NCBI RefSeq assembly: GCF_003012795.1
Contig: NZ_PXYH01000022.1
Coordinates: 1 to 64,000 of the forward strand
DNA from: Zobellella taiwanensis
Lineage (GTDB): Bacteria > Pseudomonadota > Gammaproteobacteria > Enterobacterales > Aeromonadaceae
Direction: 5' to 3'
DNA: 64,000 nucleotides
Position numbers and translations under genes: made by a program. The notes beneath the pieces are model-generated. The model was not told where the DNA came from. It did no database searches and saw only the letters and a program-made list of their open reading frames with translations. This document shows, one piece after another, positions 47,379 through 55,971 of the stretch; position 1 is the stretch's first letter, and each line of letters starts with the position of its first letter.

Positions 47379-48380
47379 TTATGACCGGGGCAGCGAGAGC
47401 AGGGTTTTCATCAACTCTTCATGGAGCGGATGTACCGCCAGGGGCGCGCTGTCAATCAGCTCCAGGCGGCTTTCCCGGGCGGGGGCGACCCGGTAGACAG
47501 ACAGCTCGCCGCCCACCTGGTTGAAGGCGCGCCAGCCGTCCGCTCCCCGCAACACCGCCTTCAGCCGTGCCACGCCAAGGCGCCGGCAAAAGGCCTCGGC
47601 CGCCGCCAGGTCGAATACTACCTCGTCGAGAAAACGCCAGCCGACGGAGAAGTGCTCCTCGCCGTGGTTGCTGTAGCGCCGCCAGGGCTGGTCCCGGCTG
47701 AGCCGGGGCTCGGGCGCCGCCAGCACCGGCCGCGGGGCGTTCCCCTGGTGGGCCCGGGGATGGGATGCCCGGCGGTCCGGGTGGTGTTCGCCCTGCAGCC
47801 AGGCCGGATCCAGCCGGCCCTGGCAAACTTCCACCAGCGCCTGCTTGGGAGGACGGTAGCCGTCCAGGCCCCGGCGCAGGGCCTCGAGCTCGGCCTCGCT
47901 GCACAGGTCCGTCTTGTTGATCACCAGTATGTCCGCCAGCGCCAGCTGATCCTGGTAGGTGTCGTGCTCCCGGTAGCGCGGGTCGGCCCACTGGCGGGGG
48001 TCGACCAGGCAGAAGGCGGGGCCCAGTTGCAGTACCTCCCGGTAGTGCTCGTTGGTGAGGGTGTCGAGGATGCGGCTGGGGTGGCCCAGGCCGCTCGGCT
48101 CGATCAGCAGGCGGTCGGGCCTGGCCTTGTGCAGCAGGGCGTTGAGCCCTATCTGGAAGGGCAGGCCGGACACGCAGCACAGGCAGCCGCCGGGCACTTC
48201 CTTGATGACGGCGCCCTGATCGGAAAGCAGGACGCCGTCTATGCCCACTTCGCCGAATTCGTTGACCAGGATGGCCCAGCGCTCGTTTTCCGGTTTGTGG
48301 GCCAGCAGGTGGCGCAGCAGGGTGGTCTTGCCGCTGCCGAGAAAGCCCATGACGAGGTGGGTGGTGACGGGAGTGCTCAT
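47379..48380 (-). CDS. yeiR: COG0523 zinc-related GTPase (YeiR-like)
   Basis: A 333-residue G3E GTPase, close to E. coli YeiR. Walker A GFLGSGKTTLL; the metal-site motif GCLCC (CxCC) in EVPGGCLCCVSGLPFQIGLN; IEPSGLGHPSRILD; NKTD base-recognition motif; and a His-rich linker (HHPDRRASHPRAHQ) typical of zinc-binding members. C-terminal CobW_C domain. COG0523 proteins move zinc to client metalloproteins under zinc starvation. A near-perfect Zur box 23 bp before its start supports zinc control. Confidence 0.9.
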   Translation of the reverse strand: MSTPVTTHLVMGFLGSGKTTLLRHLLAHKPENERWAILVNEFGEVGIDGVLLSDQGAVIKEVPGGCLCCVSGLPFQIGLNALLHKARPDRLLIEPSGLGHPSRILDTLTNEHYREVLQLGPAFCLVDPRQWADPRYREHDTYQDQLALADILVINKTDLCSEAELEALRRGLDGYRPPKQALVEVCQGRLDPAWLQGEHHPDRRASHPRAHQGNAPRPVLAAPEPRLSRDQPWRRYSNHGEEHFSVGWRFLDEVVFDLAAAEAFCRRLGVARLKAVLRGADGWRAFNQVGGELSVYRVAPARESRLELIDSAPLAVHPLHEELMKTLLSLPRS

Positions 48381-48403
48381 AACGGGTCCGCGAAAAATGG
48401 TTT

Positions 48404-48418
48404 TGTTATCTTATAACA
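48404..48418. promoter_or_regulatory. Zur box
   Basis: TGTTATCTTATAACA differs from the ideal dyad TGTTATA-N-TATAACA at one position. Placement directly upstream of a YeiR-type zinc GTPase gene makes Zur repression likely. Confidence 0.78.
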
Positions 48419-48477
48419 TGTTTTGGCAAGGGCGGGTAAGGGTCGGTGCCTTCCTTAAATAACTGATCCTAATCGGC

Positions 48478-48599
48478 CGACCGTCGCATGCCAGGGATGG
48501 CATGTGCGAGCGTACAGGGATGTATTTACAGGGCGTCGGCGGAGTGGGCCCTTTGGCTGACTTCGTTAAGGTGTTCAGACAACCAAGTCAATAAACTGA
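48478..48599. repeat. Gene-free stretch that looks like a dispersed intergenic repeat
   Basis: No reading frame is supported. It holds a hairpin CATGCC-AGGGAT-GGCATG (48487-48504) followed by GAGCGTACAGGGATGTATTT and a G-rich tract, a layout like short dispersed elements seen between genes in related genomes. No second copy occurs in this window. Confidence 0.3.
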
Positions 48600-48619
48600 A
48601 CGGCGGGCGTGCCCGCCGT
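48600..48619 (-). terminator. Hairpin after the acuI-type gene
   Basis: ACGGCGGG (48600-48607) pairs with CCCGCCGT (48612-48619), 13 bp past the stop codon; on the minus strand it is followed by the loose T-rich TTCAGTTTATT. Confidence 0.6.
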
Positions 48620-48632
48620 GGAAACACATGCC

Positions 48633-49607
48633 TCAGGGCTGGATCACCACCCGGCCCCTGAGCTTGCCGGCCAGCAGATCCCCGGCCGCCGCTATGCTCT
48701 GCTCCAGGGTCAGCACCTGGGCCTGGTCCTCAAAGTCCAGCGGCAGGCTGCGCTGCAGCCGTTGCCAGGCCGCGATGCGTTTTTCCCTGGGCATGTAGAC
48801 CGAGTTGATGCCGAGCAGCCGGACCCCGCGCAGGATAAAGGGCATGACGGTGGTGTTGAGGGCCACGCCGCCGGCCAGGCCGCAGGCGGCCACGGCGCCG
48901 TCCATTTTGGTCTGGCTCAGGATCTTGGCCAGGGTGCGGCCGCCCACCGAGTCGATGGCGGCGGCCCAGCGCTGGGATTCCAGCGGCGCCGGCTCGGCGT
49001 CCAGCTCGGAGCGGGACAGGATGGCGGCGGCCCCCAGTGAGGTCAGCCAGTCGGCATGCTCGGGCCGGCCGGTGGCGGCGTGCACCTCGAAGCCGGCGCC
49101 CGCCAGCAGCCGCACCGCCACCGAGCCTACGCCGCCGGTGGCGCCGGTCACCAGCACCGGGCCCTGATCCGGCTTGACGCCGGCCTGTTCCAGCGCCATC
49201 AGGCTGAGCATGGCGGTAAAGCCGGCGGTGCCGATGGCCATGGCCCGCTTGGCGCTCATGCCCGGCGGCAGGGGGATCAGCCAGTCGCCCTTGGCGCTGG
49301 CCTTTTCCGCCAGACCGCCCCAGTACTGTTCGCCCACGCCCCAGCCGGTAAGCAGCACCTCGTCGCCGATACGGTAGTCCGGATGATCCGAGGCCAGCAC
49401 GGTGCCGGCGTAATCGATGCCGGGCACCATGGGCCACTGGCGCACTATTTTGCCCTTGCCGGTAATGGCCAGGGCGTCCTTGTAGTTGAGGGTGGAGTAG
49501 TCGACCTTCACCAGCACGTCGCCGGTGGTGAGCTGGTGTTCGTTCAGCCGTTGCAGGCTGGCGTGGGTTTTTTTGTCTTTTTCTTCGAGTAGCAGGGCAG
49601 TAAACAT
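48633..49607 (-). CDS. acuI: Acrylyl-CoA reductase (AcuI/YhdH type MDR)
   Basis: A 324-residue zinc-free medium-chain reductase. VDYSTLNYKDALAITGKGKI and PMVPGIDYAGTV are typical of the AcuI/YhdH subgroup; the NADPH site is VTGATGGVGSVAVRLLAGAG. It reduces toxic acrylyl-CoA to propionyl-CoA, important where dimethylsulfoniopropionate or 3-hydroxypropionate is used. The ATG at 49607 follows GGAGA at 8 nt; the 26 upstream codons are rejected. Confidence 0.9.
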   Translation of the reverse strand: MFTALLLEEKDKKTHASLQRLNEHQLTTGDVLVKVDYSTLNYKDALAITGKGKIVRQWPMVPGIDYAGTVLASDHPDYRIGDEVLLTGWGVGEQYWGGLAEKASAKGDWLIPLPPGMSAKRAMAIGTAGFTAMLSLMALEQAGVKPDQGPVLVTGATGGVGSVAVRLLAGAGFEVHAATGRPEHADWLTSLGAAAILSRSELDAEPAPLESQRWAAAIDSVGGRTLAKILSQTKMDGAVAACGLAGGVALNTTVMPFILRGVRLLGINSVYMPREKRIAAWQRLQRSLPLDFEDQAQVLTLEQSIAAAGDLLAGKLRGRVVIQP

Positions 49608-49710
49608 GGCGTCTCTCCTGAGCACGGTTTCCTGCCGATCAGTGTAAGGAGGGCGGCCGGCTTTGCCAGAGTCCGGCCGTGACAATTGTCGGTTTTGTGA
49701 TGTCGTCCCC

Positions 49711-50574
49711 TCAGCCGTAGGCGGCGCGGGGTGTTTTTAACCAGTGTTCGTTGAGCCAGAGGGACGCGAGGATGAGGCATCCGCCCAGGCCAAGGCGCAG
49801 CAGATCCGCCTCCCGGTTCCAGATCAGCAGGTTGACCAGCAGGCCGGCGGGCACCAGGGCATTGTTCATGATCGCCAGGGCGCCGGCATTGACCAGGGTG
49901 GCGCCCTTGTTCCACAGGAAATAGCCCAGGCCCGAGGCGCCCAGGCCCAGCCACAGCAGAATTCCCCATTGCAGGCCGGTGGCAGGGTAGCTGTCCTGGC
50001 CCAGCCACAGCCAGGCCGGCACCGCCACCAGCAGGGCGCCCAGGTAAAAATAGCCGAACAACCGGTGCTGGGGCGGATGTTGCGGATAGCGCTCCATCAG
50101 CACCTTGTAGCCGACCTGGCCCAGGGCGAAGCAGAGGTTGGCGCCCTGCACCACGGCAAAGCCGAGCAGATAGGAGTCGGTCAGTCCGTTGAAACGGATC
50201 ACCAGGGCGCCCAGCACCGCCAGGGCGGCGGTGAGCAGGTAGCCGGGATTGAAGCGGCGGTGGAGCAGATCGTAAATCAGGGTGACGTAGATGGGCGTGA
50301 GCACGGTGAAGATCAGCACTTCGGGTACCGTCAGCAGCAGGAACGACTGGTAATAGAAAAGGTACATGATGCCGAGCTGCACGGCGCCGCAGCCCATCAG
50401 CCCCAGCGCCAGCCGGCCGGGCAGGCCGCGGGCGATAAAGGGCAGGAACAGCAGGGCGGCCAGGGCGACGCGGCTGAATACCGAAAAATAACTGTCGACG
50501 CTGCCGGCCAGATAGACGCCGATCAGGCTGAAGGAAAAGGCCCACAGCAGGGTGACAAAGACCAGATAGGACAT
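49711..50574 (-). CDS. DMT/EamA-family transporter
   Basis: A 287-residue inner-membrane protein with ten helices (two EamA halves, MSYLVFVTLLWAFSFSLIGV and FAVVQGANLCFALGQVGYKV openings). It resembles the carboxylate/amino acid/amine transporter group but the substrate cannot be inferred. A gap of about 75 bp separates it from a terminator on the same strand, preceded by roughly 300 nt rich in hairpins, so its expression may be set by a leader RNA. Divergent from a LysR gene that could be its regulator. Confidence 0.85.
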   Translation of the reverse strand: MSYLVFVTLLWAFSFSLIGVYLAGSVDSYFSVFSRVALAALLFLPFIARGLPGRLALGLMGCGAVQLGIMYLFYYQSFLLLTVPEVLIFTVLTPIYVTLIYDLLHRRFNPGYLLTAALAVLGALVIRFNGLTDSYLLGFAVVQGANLCFALGQVGYKVLMERYPQHPPQHRLFGYFYLGALLVAVPAWLWLGQDSYPATGLQWGILLWLGLGASGLGYFLWNKGATLVNAGALAIMNNALVPAGLLVNLLIWNREADLLRLGLGGCLILASLWLNEHWLKTPRAAYG

Positions 50575-50651
50575 GGGTGAATTTTCGCCATTGGTAAAGA
50601 TGGGGCGCTATGATGGCGTAAAGCGCGGTACCGATCCAGTTGCCGGCCCAT

Positions 50652-50677
50652 AAAAAAAGCCGGCGCAATGCACCGGC
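50652..50677 (-). terminator. Terminator or attenuator upstream of the DMT transporter
   Basis: On the minus strand GCCGG (50677-50673) pairs with CCGGC (50663-50659), with an inner GC/GC pair, followed by seven T (50658-50652). It ends 77 bp before the transporter start codon. Confidence 0.8.
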
Positions 50678-50967
50678 CCGGGACCAAGATCAGGTTTGTC
50701 ATAAAGGAGAGAATGACGTCCCCAAACAAAGTGGTTTAACACCACACGCAGAACTCGTGGGCCATGCCCGCAAGAGGTTGTCAGCGTGGCAATCCTCGCC
50801 ACCCGGCCTTGAACATTCCGCTTTTCACCCTTGCCCGGATTACCTCGAATAATCCGTGCGCCGGCGAGACAGGCAGTACCCCCCATGATGCCACCGTGCC
50901 CAGAACCTTGTCCGGCCGTACAGCGGAATGAGGTTGCCTCACCACGCCGACGATAAACTTGTTCAAT
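50652..50967 (-). ncRNA. Candidate structured leader RNA or small RNA
   Basis: The minus strand contains several perfect stems: TGAGG/CCTCA (50941-50929), CGGATTA/TAATCCG (50856-50836), GTGGC/GCCAC (50802-50786), GTGGT/ACCAC (50745-50731), and a long-range 9-bp pairing between 50930-50922 and 50822-50814. GCCGGCGCA (50865-50857) is complementary to the terminator's 3' arm (50667-50659), giving a possible antiterminator. A weak promoter (TCGACA-N15-TAAAAT, 51000-50974) lies upstream. It matches no riboswitch family I know. GC-rich chance pairing is possible. Confidence 0.4.
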
Positions 50968-51036
50968 GCCGCCATTTTATGGTGAGATAACTTATGTCGA
51001 AAATGAATTGTCATCATGACTGTATGGTGAATATCG

Positions 51037-51951
51037 ATGGATAACCTTTACCAGCGGCTCGACCTCAACCTGTTGCGGGTGTTCGACGTGCTGATGCATC
51101 ACCGCAACGTCACCCGGACGGCGGAACAGCTCAGCCTGTCCCAGTCTACCGTCAGCCACGCCCTGGCCCGGTTGCGCCAGGCCCTGGACGATCCCCTGTT
51201 CGTGATGACCCGCAAGGAAATGCGGCCGACCCAACGGGCCCGGGCCCTGGCGGCGCCGGTGCGCCAGGCCCTGGCCCTGCTGGAGCAGGGCGTGCGCCAG
51301 TCGGCGATGTTCGACCCGGCTGCCTCGAGCCGCACCTTTCGCCTGGCGGTGCCTTCGTCCATCGAGCATGGCGTGGTGCCCCAACTGGTGGAATTGCTGC
51401 ACCACAGGGCGCCGGGCTGCCGGCTGGCGATCAGCGAACTGGTGCATTCGGACTACGAGGACAGCCTGGCGCGGGGCGAACTGGACCTGGTGGTGGGGTT
51501 TGCCGGCGCCGGCCATCTGTCGGCGCGGTTGCTGAGCCAGGCCTGGTTCGACAACCCCATGGTGTGTCTTTCCGCCCGGGGCAGCGGCCTGGCGGCAGTA
51601 TTGACGCCCGCCGAACTGGTGGCCTGGAGCCATGTGTCGACTTCGACCTGGGGCCATAACCAGACCCTGGTGGAGCAATGGCTGAAGGAAAAGGGGCTGG
51701 CGCGGCATATTGCGGTATGGGTGCCGAGCTTCGAGGCGCTGCCCAAGCTGCTGGCCACGGGACGCTACCTGGCGGTGGTGCCCGAGCTGATCGCCCGGGA
51801 TTTTTGCCACTATTACCCGCTGCAAAGCCACGCCCTGGACGAGCCGCTCTACAGCACCTATGTACTGGCACAGCACCCGCTGACCGAGTTTGACCCGGCG
51901 CTGATCTGGTTTCGCCAGTTGCTGGGCGAGGTGGGTGAGGGCCGGCGCTGA
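51037..51951 (+). CDS. LysR-family transcriptional regulator
   Basis: A 304-residue regulator. The N-terminal HTH is RTAEQLSLSQSTVSHALARL within LDLNLLRVFDVLMHHRNVTR, typical of the LeuO/NodD-like subgroup; the C-terminal half is a periplasmic-binding-like effector domain. GTCATCATGAC (51010-51020), a perfect dyad 16 bp before the start, may be an autoregulatory site. Divergent from the DMT transporter and its leader, a usual LysR target arrangement. Effector unknown. Confidence 0.92.
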   Translation: MDNLYQRLDLNLLRVFDVLMHHRNVTRTAEQLSLSQSTVSHALARLRQALDDPLFVMTRKEMRPTQRARALAAPVRQALALLEQGVRQSAMFDPAASSRTFRLAVPSSIEHGVVPQLVELLHHRAPGCRLAISELVHSDYEDSLARGELDLVVGFAGAGHLSARLLSQAWFDNPMVCLSARGSGLAAVLTPAELVAWSHVSTSTWGHNQTLVEQWLKEKGLARHIAVWVPSFEALPKLLATGRYLAVVPELIARDFCHYYPLQSHALDEPLYSTYVLAQHPLTEFDPALIWFRQLLGEVGEGRR

Positions 51952-51969
51952 ACCGGCCCGGCTGGGGGA

Positions 51970-52410
51970 TCAGTCCTTCGGCAGGGGCACCACCAGCATG
52001 TCGCAGGGCACCGTGTTCATCAACTGGCGGGCGGAGGAGGTGAGCAGGCTCCAGAAGCTCTGCTCATGCCCGCAGACCAGCAGGTCGATCTGGTTTTGCT
52101 CCACGGCTTCGTTCACTTTGAGCGTCAGATCGCCGCAGATCACCAGCTTTTTCTCGATGGGATAGTTGATGTCCCCCAGGTATTCCTCCAGCCGCTGCTT
52201 GGCGTCGGCCACCACCTGATCCTGGATATTGTCGATATCGATATCGATCATCTCGGTATAGAGGTCTTTCAGGTCGACATCCACATGGATCACCGACAGC
52301 TTGGCCTGGTTGGCGCGGGCGCGATCCACCGCCTTGGCGATTACCTTGCGGTTTTTTTCGGTCATGTCGACCGCCGCCAGGATATGCTTGTACTGATAGG
52401 GTTCTGTCAT
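51970..52410 (-). CDS. Universal stress protein, UspA family
   Basis: A 146-residue cytoplasmic protein. KHILAAVDMTEKNRKVIAKA at the N-terminus and IDLLVCGHEQSFWSLLTSSA plus VPCDMLVVPLP at the C-terminus are UspA hallmarks. The ATP-binding GxxGx9GS signature is not preserved (GHEQSFWSLLTSS), as in the UspA/UspC-type non-ATP-binding class. Excellent Shine-Dalgarno (GGAGAGG). No functional link to neighbours. Confidence 0.93.
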   Translation of the reverse strand: MTEPYQYKHILAAVDMTEKNRKVIAKAVDRARANQAKLSVIHVDVDLKDLYTEMIDIDIDNIQDQVVADAKQRLEEYLGDINYPIEKKLVICGDLTLKVNEAVEQNQIDLLVCGHEQSFWSLLTSSARQLMNTVPCDMLVVPLPKD

Positions 52411-52547
52411 GGCACCTCTCCTTTTTTACCAAGTCTATCAATCCATTAGCTCTTAAACCGTGAGCCGGGCGGGAATTTTGCACCGCACCTGATGCCAGCA
52501 GCATAGGCCAGGAGGGCGCACCGGCACAAGACGGGCGCCGGGCTATT

Positions 52548-53720
52548 TCAGTCCAGGCTGGCCTGGATCAAATAACGGCGGGGGGTATTGGCGCAGGCGG
52601 TAAAGGTGCCCAGGCGGACCCAGTAGCCCTGCTCTTCCAGAAACAGGGCCCGATCCAGCAGCAGCCACAGTTCCAGCGGGTAGCGATAGAGGTGGCGCAC
52701 CAGCTCGATGCGGCGCACCAGTTGCCGCCGGCCTTCGGCCCGGGCCAGCCAGGGTGCCGGATCGAACGGCTCGGGCAGGCGCAGTCCCTTGCGCTCGCAG
52801 GCCCAGCGGGCGAAGGCGGTAAAATCGCCGCTCAACAGCTGTTTGGGAAAGGCGGGCAGCGGCAGGTACCGATCCTGCCCGCGCAGGCTGCGCTGCAGGA
52901 CGTCGAAGGCCAGCCGCCAGCCCTGTTCAATGTGCCGCAAGCGGGCAATGCGGGCGCCGCCGGTCACCTGCTGCTGCAGGGGCAGGCGCAGCTCATGGCG
53001 ACCCAGCCCCGGATCCTGGCGCCGGCCTGCCGCCGACAGGGGGCGGTAGTCGTTGCCATCGATCAGATGGTAGCAACAGGGCGACAGGGCGATGGCTCGG
53101 GTGCCGGCGGCGGCGGCATGGCGCAGCAGGCGCAGGTGCAGCTCGCCACAGGCGTGCAGGGCCAGGGCCTGCTGGTTGGCGGTGAACAGTGCGGCGGCGT
53201 CGGCGGCCAGGGCGTCGGCGCAGACAAAGCGGTGATCGAGTCCGAGCGAATCGGCCAGCTGCTCGCCCTGGCGGCACAAATCCGGGTTCCATTCCAGGCT
53301 GGTGACCGGCCGCCCCGAGCGCAGGGCGAGCAAGCGGCCGAGGTGGCCCTTGCCGGCACACCATTCGAGTATGGGGTGATTGGCATCGACATTGGCGCCA
53401 AAGTCGCAAATTTGTGCCCATTTACGACCGGGAATACCGCTGCTCCAGCGTGGGGTGGCGTAGTTGGCGGCCCGCCGCAGCTCGGGCAGGCGCCAGTCCA
53501 GGGCGGCTACCACCTCGGGCCGCCAGGGCGCGAGCAGGGCATGGACGGCGGCCTCGTCCTGCTCCAGCCGGTCCAGGCTGGCGTCGTCCAGGGATGCCAG
53601 GACCGGCGCCAGCTCTGGCCAGGGCAGGGAAGTGCAGGCAAAGGGCAGCGGCCGCCAGTCGCTTTGGTGGCGCAGCAGCAGGGTGCTCAGGGTGTTGAAA
53701 AGATCGGCCAGGTCGCTCAT
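52548..53720 (-). CDS. SAM-dependent methyltransferase, METTL25/Methyltransf_32-like
   Basis: A 390-residue protein. Residues about 98-220 form a Rossmann methyltransferase core with the SAM motif ILEWCAGKGHLGRLLALRSG, VTSLEWNPDLCRQGEQLADS and ALALHACGELHLRLLRHAAA. It is followed by AIALSPCCYHLIDGNDYRPL, the SPCCYH signature shared with the METTL25/RRNAD1 group. The N- and C-terminal parts are not recognised. Target unknown, possibly RNA or protein. Confidence 0.75.
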   Translation of the reverse strand: MSDLADLFNTLSTLLLRHQSDWRPLPFACTSLPWPELAPVLASLDDASLDRLEQDEAAVHALLAPWRPEVVAALDWRLPELRRAANYATPRWSSGIPGRKWAQICDFGANVDANHPILEWCAGKGHLGRLLALRSGRPVTSLEWNPDLCRQGEQLADSLGLDHRFVCADALAADAAALFTANQQALALHACGELHLRLLRHAAAAGTRAIALSPCCYHLIDGNDYRPLSAAGRRQDPGLGRHELRLPLQQQVTGGARIARLRHIEQGWRLAFDVLQRSLRGQDRYLPLPAFPKQLLSGDFTAFARWACERKGLRLPEPFDPAPWLARAEGRRQLVRRIELVRHLYRYPLELWLLLDRALFLEEQGYWVRLGTFTACANTPRRYLIQASLD

Positions 53721-53815
53721 GGGGCGGATTATAACGGTGCCCTGCCGGGCTGGATAGCACAGCCGGGAGCGGGGCGCTAGAATAGCGCCTTTGTGTCGAC
53801 GAGAGGATAAAGCCC

Positions 53816-54988
53816 ATGCAGGCCTGGGATGTAATCGTGATCGGCGCCGGCGCCGCCGGCCTGATGTGTGCCGCCGAGGCGGGCAAGCGCGGCCGGCGGG
53901 TGCTGGTGCTGGATCACGGCAAGCGCATCGGCCGCAAGATACTGATGTCCGGCGGCGGCCGTTGCAACTTCACCAACTATCATGTGGAGCCCAAAGCCTT
54001 CCTCTGTGCCAACCCCCATTTCGTCAAGTCGGCCCTGGCCCGCTATACCCAGTGGGATTTTATTGCCCTGGTGGAAAAGCACCGCATCGGCTATCACGAG
54101 AAAACCCTGGGCCAGCTGTTTTGTGATGACTCTGCGCAAAATATCGTCGATATGCTGGTAAAAGAGTGTGATTTTGCCGGTGTCAGTATCCGCCTGCGAA
54201 GCGAGGTGCTGAATGTCGAGCGGTTGGGCGAGGGCTTTGCCGTGGCGACGGCCGGTGAACAGTACAGCTGCCACTCCCTGGTGGTGGCCACCGGCGGCCT
54301 GTCGATGCCCAAGATTGGCGCCTCCCCCTTCGGTTACCGGCTGGCGGAACAGTTTGGCCTCAAGGTGCTGCCCACCCGGGCCGGCCTGGTGCCCTTTACC
54401 CTGCAGCCCGAAGACAGGAAAAGCCTGGAGCCCCTGGCCGGCGTCAGCCTGCCGGTGGTGGCCGAAAGCGAGGACGGCACCCGCTTTGCCGAAAACCTGC
54501 TGTTTACCCACAGGGGGGTATCCGGCCCGGCGGTGCTGCAGATTTCGTCCTACTGGCAACCGGGCGAACGGGTGTATTTCGAGCTGCTGCCCGCCGGCCG
54601 GTTGGCCGAGGGCATGGCGGACAGCCCCAACCAGGAGCTGAAAACCTGGCTCGGCCGCCAGTTGCCCAAACGGCTGGTGGAGGCGCTGCTGGCGCGGGAA
54701 GGGCTGGTGAACAAGCCGCTCAAGCAATACACCCCGAAGGAGCTGGCGGCGATAGAGGAAAGGCTGACGGCCTGGCCGCTGAAGCCCGGCGGCACCGAGG
54801 GCTACCGCACCGCCGAGGTGACCCTGGGCGGGGTGGACACCAATGAGCTGTCGTCCAAGACCATGGCAGCGAAGCAGGTGCCCAACCTCTATTTTGTGGG
54901 CGAGGTGATGGACGTCACCGGCTGGCTGGGGGGCTACAACTTCCAGTGGGCCTGGAGCTCCGGCTGGGTGGCCGGCCAGGTGGCTTAA
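53816..54988 (+). CDS. yhiN: NAD(P)/FAD-dependent oxidoreductase, HI0933/YhiN family
   Basis: A 390-residue flavoprotein. FAD-binding VIVIGAGAAGLMCAAEAGKR at the N-terminus, KILMSGGGRCNFTNYHVEPK, and the C-terminal NLYFVGEVMDVTGWLGGYNF are the HI0933-family (sometimes 'aminoacetone oxidase') signatures. The physiological reaction is not established. Ends 6 bp from the convergent LysR gene. Confidence 0.9.
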   Translation: MQAWDVIVIGAGAAGLMCAAEAGKRGRRVLVLDHGKRIGRKILMSGGGRCNFTNYHVEPKAFLCANPHFVKSALARYTQWDFIALVEKHRIGYHEKTLGQLFCDDSAQNIVDMLVKECDFAGVSIRLRSEVLNVERLGEGFAVATAGEQYSCHSLVVATGGLSMPKIGASPFGYRLAEQFGLKVLPTRAGLVPFTLQPEDRKSLEPLAGVSLPVVAESEDGTRFAENLLFTHRGVSGPAVLQISSYWQPGERVYFELLPAGRLAEGMADSPNQELKTWLGRQLPKRLVEALLAREGLVNKPLKQYTPKELAAIEERLTAWPLKPGGTEGYRTAEVTLGGVDTNELSSKTMAAKQVPNLYFVGEVMDVTGWLGGYNFQWAWSSGWVAGQVA

Positions 54989-54994
54989 CCCGCC

Positions 54995-55930
54995 CTAGTG
55001 CCCGACCAGGGTGGCCGTTTCCCGCAGGCATTGCAGCAAATCCAGGGTGATGGGGTCGGGGTGGACTTCGTCGCGCCAGCACATGCCCACATAGCCTTCG
55101 CCGCTGTCGAGACGGATATCGAGCGGCACCACCAGGCCGCGGCCGGTGAAATGGCGGGCCACCCGTTCCGAACTGACCGACAGCATGTCGCTGTATTGCA
55201 GCAGCCAGAGGTTGCCGACCTGGGAGGATGACTCTACCCGGTAGGGCGGCGGCTTGCGTCCGGCCATGGTCAGGGCCATGTCCAGCTTGCTGCGGATGGG
55301 CGTGCCCTGGGGCCAGACGATCCAGTCGTACTGGTAAAGATCGTCCCAGCCCAGCCCCGTCCGCCCGGCCAGGGGGTGGCCGGGACGGGCCACGATGCGC
55401 AGCGGCTCCTCGTAAAGCATTTCACTTTTCAGGCTGGCTCTGGGCTGGTAGTTGTCGAGCCGGCCCACTACCACGTCCAGCTTGCCCAGCTCCAGCTTGT
55501 TCAGCAGCGAGTTCATGGTGCTTTCCTGTATTTCCACCCGAGCTTTGGGATGCTGGGCGATAAAGGCCATGATGGCCGCCGGTACGAAGCTGGGCGCCGA
55601 GGCGGGCGAGGTGCCTACCGCCACAGTACGGGAGCTGCCTTCCTGCAGGGCTTCCAGGTTGTGCTGGGCCCGGTCCATCTCGGTCACCATGCGCCGGGCA
55701 TGCCTTACCAGCAACTGGCCCATGGCCGTGGGCCTGAGGCCGCGGGCATGGCGCTCGAACAGCGGCGCGCCGATGTCTTCCTCCAGCTCCTTCAGCCACT
55801 TCGACAACCCCGGCTGGGTGGTGTGCATCATACGGGCGGTGTCGCTCAGGCTGCCGGTATCGGTGAGGTTAATCAGCAGATGCAGGTGCCTGAGACGCAG
55901 GCGGCGGGTCCAGTCCATGAGATATACCAT
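54995..55930 (-). CDS. LysR-family regulator of the gentisate operon
   Basis: A 311-residue regulator. HTH: LINLTDTGSLSDTARMMHTT then QPGLSKWLKELEEDIGAPLF; effector domain from about residue 95. The pattern resembles GbpR/PcaQ-type LysR proteins that activate catabolic operons. It is divergent from the 3-hydroxybenzoate/gentisate genes. Start could be 55930 or Met 55918; neither has a clear Shine-Dalgarno. The effector is presumably an aromatic acid or pathway intermediate (inference). Confidence 0.9.
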   Translation of the reverse strand: MVYLMDWTRRLRLRHLHLLINLTDTGSLSDTARMMHTTQPGLSKWLKELEEDIGAPLFERHARGLRPTAMGQLLVRHARRMVTEMDRAQHNLEALQEGSSRTVAVGTSPASAPSFVPAAIMAFIAQHPKARVEIQESTMNSLLNKLELGKLDVVVGRLDNYQPRASLKSEMLYEEPLRIVARPGHPLAGRTGLGWDDLYQYDWIVWPQGTPIRSKLDMALTMAGRKPPPYRVESSSQVGNLWLLQYSDMLSVSSERVARHFTGRGLVVPLDIRLDSGEGYVGMCWRDEVHPDPITLDLLQCLRETATLVGH

Positions 55931-55935
55931 AAATT

Positions 55936-55971
55936 GTATGACGGTATCTCAAAATATCATTATTCGATATG
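55936..55971. promoter_or_regulatory. LysR-type binding element, copy 1
   Basis: It contains ATATCATTATTCGATAT (55954-55970), a perfect ATATC-N7-GATAT dyad with T-N11-A spacing, between the divergent LysR gene and the gentisate operon. The 23 bases 55944-55966 recur exactly at 63530-63552 upstream of the porin. Confidence 0.75.

Noticed and set aside
50608-51017. Overlapping minus-strand ORFs (50608-50886 and 50781-51017)
   Set aside because: The frames overlap each other, cross the terminator hairpin, lack good ribosome sites and resemble no protein family; a structured RNA explains the region better.
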